A DNA stretch of 64,000 nt from Endocalyx cinctus. Taxonomy: Eukaryota; Ascomycota; Sordariomycetes; Amphisphaeriales; Apiosporaceae. Under the pieces are notes generated by a model that worked only from the letters and a program-made list of their open reading frames with translations, ran no database searches and was not told the DNA's origin. The DNA is taken from NCBI GenBank assembly GCA_001600455.1, contig BCKC01000003.1, forward strand, positions 2,242,168 to 2,306,167, written 5' to 3'. Both the position numbers and the translations under genes were made by a program. Within the stretch, counting starts at the first letter, position 1; every line of letters begins with the position of its first letter. Positions 12,801-21,493 of this stretch are shown piece after piece.

Positions 12801-13900
12801 CTTAAACCGTTTCGTGATGCAAACCATGTCTGCCAATAACCCGAATCGCCATATTCCGAGCGACGAAGAGCTTCAGCACCAGGCGCGTTGGATAGTTTAT
12901 GACGAGTAAGTCACCTTATATATTCACATTTTTTACGTATTATGTTCTATACCTATTATTTGTATCAGAGTTACTGACAATCATACTTAATTTTAGCGAT
13001 GATCCATGGAACCAAACAGAAGCAGACAACGCTGAGTGGCTGCACCGGTTCAAGATCGACGTTGGTATCCTGCCTCCCGAAGCAGGACCCGGACTCGATT
13101 CCAGCTCATTGATGTGGAAGTCGAGAAGGTCCGGCAGCGGCTTTAACCCGACCCCTCCATTACCGGCATCCACCCAAACCTTCACGGCAACGGAGCCTCC
13201 TGTCATGCAGGAGTGTCAACCCAACACCACAACAGCCGCGAACCCTGATCTCGCAACTATAGATCCATACTCGACAGAACCGCCATCTTCATCGCGAGTC
13301 AACGTCTTCTGCAGCCGCGAGCTCGAGAACGGGCTGACCGAGTACGTGAAGCGCGAGCTCGGCCGCACCGGCATCTTCCCGTCGGACGCGCAGATGCAGC
13401 AACGCGCCCGGGATATCATGGGCATGCAGAAGACGTCGTGCGACGACCCGATCCTGCTCGGCAAGTTCAAGGCCGCCATGCAAGGGGGGGGAGCCCAGGT
13501 CAGGACGATGCCCCCGCCGCCGCTTCCGCCGCTGCGCCAGCCGCGGGCGCGACGGCATCATCCCGCGGCGTTCGCTTTCGAGCCCGAGGCGGACCTCTCG
13601 GTTACGGGGACCGGGGGCATGGTCTCCGATTCCCTTGATTCGGTAAGAGGAGGAGGGGGAGGAATGTTCTCGATGGGCTCTTCTTCTTCTTTTCCGACGG
13701 CTGCTAGTACTACCTCGGCGCTCACCGCCGGGTTGAAAACATCTATCTCTCAACCGTCCTCTACTTCTCTGGCGGAGGCGGACATCCCCACGGATATGGA
13801 TTTCGACCTGAACTTCACGGAACAGGAACTGAATGATATATTGGATGACGTTGTTATAGACCAGGACGTCCAATCTTCTTCTGCCGGCGTATCATTTTAA
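9896..13900 (+). CDS. Composite regulator: Zn2Cys6-like cluster, TALE homeodomain, C2H2 fingers, five-fold C-terminal module
   Basis: Likely nuclear DNA-binding regulator of 1285 aa from exons 9896-11723, 11780-12905 and 12997-13900. Introns are 56 bp (GTGAGA..TGCAG) and 91 bp (GTAAGT..TTTAG); both joins keep frame. Order: acidic N-terminus; Asn/Gly tract (83-100); cysteine cluster with C128, C131, C138, C150, C153, C158 and C160, spacing CX2CX6CX11CX2CX6C, like a Zn2Cys6 cluster; TALE-type homeodomain (about 232-289) with HPYPTDEEK and WLANARRR, where W279, N282 and R284 match the canonical helix-3 positions; Ser-rich linker and an Arg-rich patch; C2H2 finger at about 443-465, followed by further Cys/His pairs to about 590. 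From about residue 630 a module of roughly 60 aa recurs about five times. Each copy has an amphipathic 'EL..Y' helix, then 'P.D.ELQ..AR.I', an acidic stretch with W, and a 'WL..F' end. Homeobox-C2H2 fusions are known in fungi; the targets here are unknown. Confidence 0.88.
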
Positions 13901-14906
13901 ATATAGTCCAGGCCATATCTTTATTTTGAAAACGTGATTACGTGGGAATGAAAAGTAATAGTAGACACGTTTGATTTCTTGGGTTCTTTTTTTAGTAATG
14001 TTGGATACCATCTATTGAGGTAAATTGTGAGGGGAACGAAGAAAAAAACAAACGACAGATTTATGTTTATATCAGATTTAGCAAAGGGATAATCCATAGT
14101 AATCTATAAGTGATCACTCTCTGTACGTCGCTGGTCTTGTTGCCTAGCTTGTCAGCTGGTGTCTCAGTGTCTGTCCTTGTCTCGGTGTAGATCATAATCA
14201 TACGTATATATTGTCGGTGCCGCTCACAGGAATGATCATACATTTCTTTTTATATTTTGACCTAACTAGAAAGACATAAACCAGAAAGAAAGGAATGTTG
14301 AAAAGATAGAGGCGAAACAAATAGCATGAGTTTATTAAATTTTTAAGGGAGAAAGGGGAAGAGGGAATCTTTTCGTCCATAGTCCATATTATTTAAGTCT
14401 TCAATCATTCTGGCCGAGAAAAGCAAAAGCCAAAGGGAGTAGACAGTTGTACTTGAATATACATAGACCAAGACCCAATTATTGGCACGAATTGAGGAAA
14501 ATCCTTAAACTTAATTTTCATTTCTTTCTTTCTCCGCGCCCCTTAAACCTATTATTAACGCTCACATGCATGCATCCCGTACTCCGAGCACCTTATTTAT
14601 TGTATAAGTACAAAGAGAACTACTCTGGTTCAACGCCAGAAAACATCTTTCCGATGGAAACAGAAAAACAACAATTTACAAAAGATTGGGTATCTGGGGG
14701 GTAATTTCTTTTTTGAAAAATGAGAAACTTCAAGGTTTGAGGGGGTATACCAGCTCAATTCCAGTTACGCCATTATAATATGTACTCTCTTCTTCCTTTC
14801 TTTCTATACTCTTTCTAACTACTGTCCTAAACATTGTACAAATACGTCTGAGTCGTGGAGGAAACAAGCTGAAAAATCAACAATGATTTAGAGTCTCAGT
14901 AATCTA
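13901..14906. other. Intergenic, convergent gene ends
   Basis: About 1 kb between the stops of the homeodomain gene (+) and the HOS3-type deacetylase gene (-). It is AT-rich and probably made of the two 3' UTRs. No open frame of note was seen. A GTACTCCG motif occurs near 14580. Confidence 0.5.
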
Positions 14907-17900
14907 TCAGGCCTCTGAACCTGTAGGTTTCGCAGCGGATGGTGTTTCCGTTTTTGGCTGTTCCGGTGCCCGTGGCAGAAACGGCGCAGTTCTCTTAGTT
15001 ATCGGCGACATCGGTGTGTGCTGGGAGCTTTGCGGTTTACGGGGACTCAGTTGAGCGGCAAATGGAATGCTCGAAGTTGCCGTAAACCCGTGGGCACCTC
15101 TTCGCGCGGGGCTTGTGGGAACCGAGGCGCTCTGGAAGTGTGGTAAATGATGTCGATGCATCTGGCTACTACTTGGTCGCAGCGGAGTACCGGTGTTCGG
15201 TTCGAGGATCTTGACCGGGCCTGAGAGCGGGAGAGAAGTCGGTGGAGGTCCTTCAGGTTGGTATGGCACAAACAGGTCTTGATCAGCAGCCATGCCCGGT
15301 GTGGGATACTGCATTGGAGAACTTGAGCCTAGAGGCGTATAGCTTGGTACAGACTCGGTAGGTGTCATTATCGAAGGTTGCATAAGGGTCGGCGCTTCGA
15401 CCTTGACCTCCTTGATTGGAGAAGATTGAGTGGGAGGCTCAAAAGATTGGGCTGTTTGCTGCAGTGGAAGCTCAGAAAATTCAGGAACTGTATCAAATCT
15501 AGGTGATTGGAGTGTCTGTTCACTTGATTGCTGTGGTTCATTCTGTAATACTGGCGGCGGCATTAGTTCGTGTTGTTTGTCGGTGGCTTCTACCTGAACT
15601 GGGACTTTGGCCTCGGCAATAGCTTTCTGTTCAGCTGCCGCCTTTCTTTCTTCCTCTGCCTTCCGTCTCGCTTCCTTCATTTCCTTGGTTAGTACATTGA
15701 TCTTGATTTTTCTCATGCTCGAGGTGATATTATCAATATCATTTGCCGAGGTAGGATTGGTTGGAGTCGTTACACCCGATGCCTCATTCGATGGCCCAGG
15801 AGCAGCCACCGAAGATGGCTCAGCTTTCGGCAGAGTGACAGGCGCAGGTTTCGTCTTTCTCGGTGCTCTAGTCCGAGCACTCTCTTTTCGGGGTGGTATT
15901 GTTGGGCGAGTTTTCTTTACGTTTAATGTACTCGAAGCTTGCGTTCGAACGCTCATAGACGACTCTGGTCGGATAGTCTGAGACGTTCCAGGTCTTGAGA
16001 GATAATCGGCTGGTTCAGATAACTCGTCCATTTGCAAGGTTAGAGTAGAAGAGGCACTAAGTCTTCTATTGTGTATCCTTGAAGTTCTGCCGCCCTCTGA
16101 AATCGGTACTCCACGGGCAGATGCCTGTAAAGAATGGTTAGATCTACTCGTCAGTCTTAATGATGTGCCAGGGTTGCGTACCTTTTCTGCTGCCAAGACC
16201 GAAGATCCTGCGACAGTTTTCCTCCTAGACTTGAAATCATCATCTTCTTCTGCGTATGAAGGCTTTGTTTTTCGCTCGCGGAGTGACATCCTTGTCGGTG
16301 GTGGTACTGGCGCAGGAGCAGTTGCCTCAGCAGACGCAGGGCCTGTTCCATTGAGTAATGACTGCCGGTCCCTCCTAGCTTTTGTCGCTTCCGCATTCAG
16401 CTCCTCATGTTTACAGCTATTGATCTGGCGATTACTAGGAATGAGAAGTCTGCTCAAAGCGTGAGCGGCCGCCTCCCAGGGAACATCGGGCGGCGGAGGT
16501 GTAGGCGCCCTGGATATGATGGTCTGAGAAGGCAGCTGGCCGGATGCAGTGCGTCGCAACCTGGCAGCTTCTGTCATTTTTGCGGTAGAAGACTGGGTGG
16601 GAGAAGAGTAACTCCCAGGAGTTACGACCCTGGTTCTCTTGGGCTCTGGTGGTGGAGGTGCACCAGAACTGTCTAGCTTGTCAAGCTCAGCAGCTGACCA
16701 CCAGACTGGATCGTATGGGAAGGTAACCGGAGGTTTCGATAGTCTAAACTCATTCTCACTGATGGTGCTCCGTCTACGGAGGGAGATCATCCTGCTGTCT
16801 GCCTCGTTGGCAAATCCGCTGAACTCCTCTTTAGGAGTAGAGGGATCGCAACCTGCCAGACCGCCTAGGTGACTGAGAACACCAGAGTATAAGGCCCGGT
16901 CACTGTAGCCTCCTTCTAACACGCTTATAACGCGGCCGTCTACGCCCAAGCCCTCTTCGGACGCAAGTTTCACAACATCCCTCGTCAACCGAGCATAAAA
17001 TTCAGTAGGGACATTGACTTTGTGACGCTGCATCCCCACGCCTTCCCATTCACTTGCGTCAAAGCCAGCAGACAAAAAGATAGTAGCTTTCGGCACCTGA
17101 CCGAGAGCTCGATATCTTTCCGTCTGTTGACGTAAGTAATTGCGGGTTTTTTCTAATAGGACCGAATATCTAGATTGGTACAGTTTCCAAAACTCAACAT
17201 CCGATTTCCATTCTTGTAGATGGACGTTCCAGATATTCTGTCCATGGGCGTTCTCAATACACAAGCTGGCGTTCTTGACCTTCTCTTCATCGCCATATTC
17301 GCACGGGTACGAATTGATATCGTGAAGACTGAAGTAGCCAATCGAAGTCTTCTTCCACGCGGCCGCGTTCTTGACCTGTCCACGTTTATTATGTTGCCAC
17401 GCAATAGCTTGGGAGCCATCTCCGTGGTGAAGATCAAAATCGATGATAGCTGCGTGTGTCAAGCCATGGCTGAGAATTCCATGCATAATTCCCACGTGAA
17501 CGTTATTGAGCCAGCAAAAACCCGAGGGGTGATCGGCAGAACAGTGATGCCCCGGTGGACGAACAGCCACGAATGCTCGTTTATGAGACGATGGGGAGAA
17601 TATGGTATCGACGGCTTCGCAAACAGCACCTAGTGCTCCTTCAAACGCATTAAGAGACTCGGAGCACAGGTATAGGTCTCCCTCGTGAAATTTCTTTGGT
17701 GCTTCCGAATCGAATCCTCGATTCATATCCGGTCTCTTTAGTTCGCTACTATTCATAGCAAGCTTAGCCTCGGCAGAATCACACATCATCTTAAGTTCCT
17801 CCATCCATTTCGTTCCGTGGACATTGGTCACAGCTGCCGACGTTATTGGTAATTTGCGATCGGTCTTATGTATTCGGAAAGGAATGCTAGGAAGCGAGGT

Positions 17901-18590
17901 TGGATCCAAGTTTGGGTGAATCGGGAATTTTCCATCACAATGCCTATCTCCTAATCGTACGTAGGCCATAGATACACCTAAAACGCTAGCCTGGATTCTC
18001 TCGGGTCTCTCAACGATGGTGCTCAAGGTACCTTTCGAAGTACGCGGTCTCGAGTATCGATGGCCATAGCAAGCATCGTGCAAGATAACAATAGTATCGG
18101 TAGTCTGGTTCGTCGTAGGGGCGTGCAATAGGTCCAACTCTTTCTGAAAATATGTACCTGCTACCGCAGCAGGAGTAGGAGCTGGCTTCTCTCTGATATA
18201 TTCCGTGCCGAAAGTTGACCCGTTCAATGATTTGGTGATACTTGGGGATAGTAAAGGGGTCATGCTACCTCTCCGGGAGGGAGGTTGACTTGGCGATATT
18301 CCATTAGATGAGTGAAGAGAGGTGTTTGAGGATTTGCGGAGAAGTCTCGGTGTAGCGATCGAAGTTTGTAAAGTGTCTCCACTGGAATTATTTCTGCTTA
18401 AGGGACTTCGTGACATACGTGGAGTTGGTGATGCCGAAGTAATTCTTTCTAAGGAAGTAAGTTTTTGGGCGGGCGATTTAGGAGAGTTGGAAATTGATAG
18501 TTTGTTTAAGGAGAGTAGAAGATCGTGATCATGATGAGGATTCGGTGACTCCCGTAGAGACTGAACTGAAGTGCGCCCAGATGAAGCCAT
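14907..18590 (-). CDS. hos3: HOS3-type histone deacetylase
   Basis: Zn-dependent lysine deacetylase of the fungal HOS3 family. The start chosen is MASSGRTS at 18590; the frame is open a little further up but with no ATG. The N-terminal 150 residues are Ser/Pro-rich and probably disordered. The catalytic domain spans about 165-580: RPPGHHC (about 344-350), FDLHHGDGS with probable Zn ligands D386 and H388, LSAGFDA with the third ligand D511, and SVLEGGY near 557. The long tail is low-complexity, with Lys/Arg-rich and Pro/Ser-rich parts; HOS3 proteins carry such tails. Unspliced length is 1227 aa. A 57-bp segment (16125-16181) inside the tail has GTACGC at its 5' end, TCTAACC as branch site and TTTACAG at its 3' end, and contains no stop. 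It is probably an intron in phase, leaving about 1208 aa. Divergent from NBP35. Confidence 0.93.
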   Translation of the reverse strand: MASSGRTSVQSLRESPNPHHDHDLLLSLNKLSISNSPKSPAQKLTSLERITSASPTPRMSRSPLSRNNSSGDTLQTSIATPRLLRKSSNTSLHSSNGISPSQPPSRRGSMTPLLSPSITKSLNGSTFGTEYIREKPAPTPAAVAGTYFQKELDLLHAPTTNQTTDTIVILHDACYGHRYSRPRTSKGTLSTIVERPERIQASVLGVSMAYVRLGDRHCDGKFPIHPNLDPTSLPSIPFRIHKTDRKLPITSAAVTNVHGTKWMEELKMMCDSAEAKLAMNSSELKRPDMNRGFDSEAPKKFHEGDLYLCSESLNAFEGALGAVCEAVDTIFSPSSHKRAFVAVRPPGHHCSADHPSGFCWLNNVHVGIMHGILSHGLTHAAIIDFDLHHGDGSQAIAWQHNKRGQVKNAAAWKKTSIGYFSLHDINSYPCEYGDEEKVKNASLCIENAHGQNIWNVHLQEWKSDVEFWKLYQSRYSVLLEKTRNYLRQQTERYRALGQVPKATIFLSAGFDASEWEGVGMQRHKVNVPTEFYARLTRDVVKLASEEGLGVDGRVISVLEGGYSDRALYSGVLSHLGGLAGCDPSTPKEEFSGFANEADSRMISLRRRSTISENEFRLSKPPVTFPYDPVWWSAAELDKLDSSGAPPPPEPKRTRVVTPGSYSSPTQSSTAKMTEAARLRRTASGQLPSQTIISRAPTPPPPDVPWEAAAHALSRLLIPSNRQINSCKHEELNAEATKARRDRQSLLNGTGPASAEATAPAPVPPPTRMSLRERKTKPSYAEEDDDFKSRRKTVAGSSVLAAEKVRNPGTSLRLTSRSNHSLQASARGVPISEGGRTSRIHNRRLSASSTLTLQMDELSEPADYLSRPGTSQTIRPESSMSVRTQASSTLNVKKTRPTIPPRKESARTRAPRKTKPAPVTLPKAEPSSVAAPGPSNEASGVTTPTNPTSANDIDNITSSMRKIKINVLTKEMKEARRKAEEERKAAAEQKAIAEAKVPVQVEATDKQHELMPPPVLQNEPQQSSEQTLQSPRFDTVPEFSELPLQQTAQSFEPPTQSSPIKEVKVEAPTLMQPSIMTPTESVPSYTPLGSSSPMQYPTPGMAADQDLFVPYQPEGPPPTSLPLSGPVKILEPNTGTPLRPSSSQMHRHHLPHFQSASVPTSPARRGAHGFTATSSIPFAAQLSPRKPQSSQHTPMSPITKRTAPFLPRAPEQPKTETPSAAKPTGSEA

Positions 18591-18685
18591 GATGATGCTT
18601 GTTGCGTTTCGACATACGTGATATTCGAATATCTCCTTCAAATAGTTTAAAGGCTTTTTTTATTAGAGATGAAAAGGAGGGTTTT

Positions 18686-18706
18686 AATATATATATATAT
18701 ATATAT
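18686..18706. repeat. (AT)n microsatellite
   Basis: Uninterrupted AT dinucleotides about 95 bp upstream of the HOS3 start codon, within its probable promoter or 5' UTR. Confidence 0.9.
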
Positions 18707-19359
18707 GAATGAAAACAGTGTGTGAATACCTATTAATTATTGATTATGCGCCAAATGTACAGACACGATTTGCATAAAAGATAAGAGACGCGAAATTGTT
18801 GATTTACAGCACTAAAATTAAACGCCCTGTAACACTAACACTCGCGAGTGGGTCTCTTTATGTTTACTTAACCTTTTTTGCCTTTTTGCCGAGCTTCAGT
18901 GCGTTTGTATTTACTTTGTATAAATCACAGAATAACAGAGAAATATATATAATAATATCATATTCTAAAACAATAACATATTGCTTTTGAAAATAATCAC
19001 ATGTGGCCGATGAAATTTAATATAAGACATGATATCATATAGCCGGATGTTGTGTTTCTATTTCTACGTGTAAACTAAGTTAAGTATTTACGTGTATGAA
19101 GTCTACTGTAAAAGATGGATGATAGGCGTGACAGCACTATAAGATACCTTAAAAAAGTAAATATTACAGCAGTGTGTAGGGGTCTCCTAGCAACTAGCAA
19201 CAAGTCAAGCAAGCTTACTTAAGAATTACCTACTGCCCCTCCTTCTGACGTCTAAATACCCCACTAAACTATAGCGTCAGATGTACCGGCGTCTAGACCG
19301 GCCACTTTCGCAGGTTACATCGATTTGATTTTTAAGCATCTCATCAACCTTCCATCTCG

Positions 19360-19366
19360 TATAAAT
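19360..19366 (+). promoter_or_regulatory. Possible TATA box of NBP35
   Basis: TATAAAT lies about 170 bp upstream of the NBP35 start codon, followed by pyrimidine-rich DNA typical of fungal transcription start regions. Position and sequence are the only evidence. Confidence 0.35.
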
Positions 19367-19535
19367 TGTCTCGTTCTCTTCAACTCATTTATCATCCAAG
19401 TAAATTCTGCTTACCAAAAGACTTCTTAAACTTCAACTAGGCAAATTTCACTCTTTCCCCCCCCCCCTTTTCCCCTCCCTGCCTGTGGAAAAAAAGTTAG
19501 GTCACGCTCCTGAGGGGAGAGGGAAAAAAAAAACG

Positions 19536-20564
19536 ATGGCACCTTCACTCGAAGAACCCGAACCCGTCCAAGACGTACTTTCGAACCCCGTAAAAAAGCG
19601 ACCTGACCTCGTCGCCCCGGAACCCGAACACTGTCCCGGCCCCGAATCCGACAACGCCGGCAAGGCCGACTCGTGCGCGGGATGTCCGAACCAGGCGATA
19701 TGCGCCTCGGCGCCCAAGGGGCCCGACCCGGACATACCCCTGATATCGGCGCGATTGGCGGGGGTCAAGCACCGGATCCTCGTCCTGTCGGGCAAAGGCG
19801 GGGTGGGTAAGAGTACGTTCACGAGCTTGCTGGCGCACGCCTTCGCTATCAACGAGGCGAACACGGTTGGGATCATGGACGCCGATATATGCGGTCCGAG
19901 CATCCCCAAGATGATGGGTGTGGAGACCGAGACGATACATATCAGCAGCTCCGGCTGGTCGCCCGTCTGGGTGGCTGATAACTTAGGCGTTATGAGTATA
20001 CAGTTCATGTTACCGAACCGCGACGATGCTATTATATGGAGGGGACCCAAGAAGAACGGTCTGATCAAGCAGTTCCTAAAAGAGGTTGAGTGGGGTGACA
20101 TGGATTTTCTCCTGGTCGACACCCCTCCCGGTACGAGCGACGAACACTTAAGCGTAAATAGTTTTCTAAAAGAGAGTGGAATCGACGGCGCTGTTATGGT
20201 CACGACTCCACAAGGAATGTCTCTGCTTGATGTCCGGAAAGAGATTGACTTTTGCAGAAAAGCGGGCATAAGGATTCTAGGACTAGTGGAAAATATGAGC
20301 GGCTTCGTTTGCCCTAAATGCACCCATAAGAGCCAGATATTCAAAGCTACGACTGGTGGCGGAGCAGCATTGGCGAAAGAGATGAATATCCCCTTCCTGG
20401 GAGAAGTACCTTTAGACCCCCGCATAGGGACGGCCTGCGACTACGGAGAGAGCTTCTTCGACCATTTCCCCGAGAGCCCCACGTGCGAAGCACTCAAGGG
20501 TGTGGTAAGGGGAATAGCCAAAGAGATTGGGCTTGATACAAAACAGATCCTACCCGATGACTAG
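19536..20564 (+). CDS. nbp35: Cytosolic Fe-S cluster assembly P-loop ATPase NBP35
   Basis: Scaffold ATPase of the cytosolic iron-sulfur protein assembly (CIA) pathway, working with Cfd1. Single exon, 342 aa. The start is the first ATG in frame, ATGGCACCTTC; the frame stays open upstream but has no ATG. The N-terminal ferredoxin-like motif CX13CX2CX5C (from C-P-G-P-E-S to C-A-S, about residues 47-70) separates NBP35 from CFD1. The deviant Walker A is [10 protein letters not shown] near residue 101. [13 protein letters not shown] is the switch region, and the C-terminal CPKC carries the bridging-cluster cysteines. All expected functional residues are present and the length is normal for the family. 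It converges with GMF1, with only about 140 bp between stops. Confidence 0.96.
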   Translation: MAPSLEEPEPVQDVLSNPVKKRPDLVAPEPEHCPGPESDNAGKADSCAGCPNQAICASAPKGPDPDIPLISARLAGVKHRILVLSGKGGVGKSTFTSLLAHAFAINEANTVGIMDADICGPSIPKMMGVETETIHISSSGWSPVWVADNLGVMSIQFMLPNRDDAIIWRGPKKNGLIKQFLKEVEWGDMDFLLVDTPPGTSDEHLSVNSFLKESGIDGAVMVTTPQGMSLLDVRKEIDFCRKAGIRILGLVENMSGFVCPKCTHKSQIFKATTGGGAALAKEMNIPFLGEVPLDPRIGTACDYGESFFDHFPESPTCEALKGVVRGIAKEIGLDTKQILPDD

Positions 20565-20706
20565 ATACCACATAGAAAATAAAGCAAGTGAAATCATACA
20601 GCTCCGTGGTCGAATTCTTTCCTGACCACCGCGCAAAGTCATAATTGAAGGCCAACATTCCGTACGTTGGACGATGGGCCGGAGCCCTTTAAACGCCGTA
20701 TGCCAT

Positions 20707-21493
20707 TTATTCTGTACTCAACTTGGCGGGAATCTCCTCCAGATCCTCGGCGCTGTCTATATCAATAACCTTGCCAACCTCGCTGGTATTTCTCATCAAC
20801 TCCTTTGCGCCCGCGTACATCATTCGGCTTTCGGCGTTGCATGTTGTGGGAAGGTAGTATATTAAGACGTAAGGTACGGAAAATCGACCGGACGGCTGCA
20901 TGAAATCGTTTTGATTTTTTGCATTAGCATGCTGTGTTATACTTGAACCGATGGGTATTTTCCCCCTTCGTATATCTAGCATATTTGTATTAGATACGAA
21001 GCCAGGAAAACACATACGAGTGTAAGCGGGTAGCTCAATAGAATAAATCTCGGCGAGTTGTCTGGCAGGTCATCGCCGATCTCGTCGAGGGATTTGTAAA
21101 CCACTTTATCTTCGTCTTGCTTGATCTCGTGCGTCTTCTTGTCGATCATATCTGCATTTCCGCGCGCGACAAAAAGTCAGCGAGGCTCCTCAACCAAAAC
21201 CCGGATGATGGAGAGTAGCTCTCCCAACACACGTGAGGGGCGAAATATGTCGACGTAAGACGTAGACGAGTCGCAACAGCAAGGCAAACATACATATAAC
21301 AGCCTGCGGACCACTTGCGCGCGATGTACCCAATCTGAACTTGCGCAAGTGGTCCTTCGTCTCCTGCGAGAAGGTGTAGAGTCGTGCTTCGGAGCTCTAG
21401 GGTTAAGACAGCATTCGTTAGTAAGAAGGAGGGTGCGGAGGGGGTGAGATTTCTCGAAGGAACAAAAAAGGAGATGGAGCTCAGCTTTACCAT
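20707..21493 (-). CDS. gmf1: Glia maturation factor homologue (ADF-H fold), Arp2/3 debranching
   Basis: Member of the GMF/AIM7 branch of the ADF/cofilin family. Family members bind the Arp2/3 complex, sever actin branches and inhibit nucleation at cortical patches. Four exons on the minus strand: 21493-21491, 21396-21294, 21151-21018 and 20895-20707, giving 142 aa, the normal family length. Exon 1 is only the ATG, followed at once by GTAAAG; the next exon opens with SSEARLYTFSQETKDHLRKF. Introns are 94, 142 and 122 bp, long relative to the gene. Joined motifs: AVIYMIDKKTHEI, FILLSYPLTL, PSGRFSVPYVLIYYLP and YAGAKELMRN near the C-terminus. Every join keeps frame. There is a shorter open frame across introns 1-2, so gene finders may mis-start this gene. 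Confidence 0.93.

Larger units (their letters stand above)
18591..19535. promoter_or_regulatory. Divergent promoter region between HOS3 and NBP35
   Basis: Shared 945-bp spacer between two divergent start codons. It holds an (AT)n tract close to the HOS3 start, several pyrimidine stretches, a TATAAAT about 170 bp before the NBP35 ATG, and C-rich then A-rich leader sequence just before that ATG. Both genes should be driven from here; the assignment is by position only. Confidence 0.5.

Noticed and set aside
13289..13873. 194-codon Arg-rich frame antisense to the homeodomain gene
   Set aside because: Composition is that of a reverse-strand shadow of GC-rich codons; no domain.
19502..20425. 307-codon open frame antisense to NBP35
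   Set aside because: It mirrors the conserved NBP35 exon on the other strand, is Ser/Pro/Leu-rich and matches nothing; the sense gene is certain.
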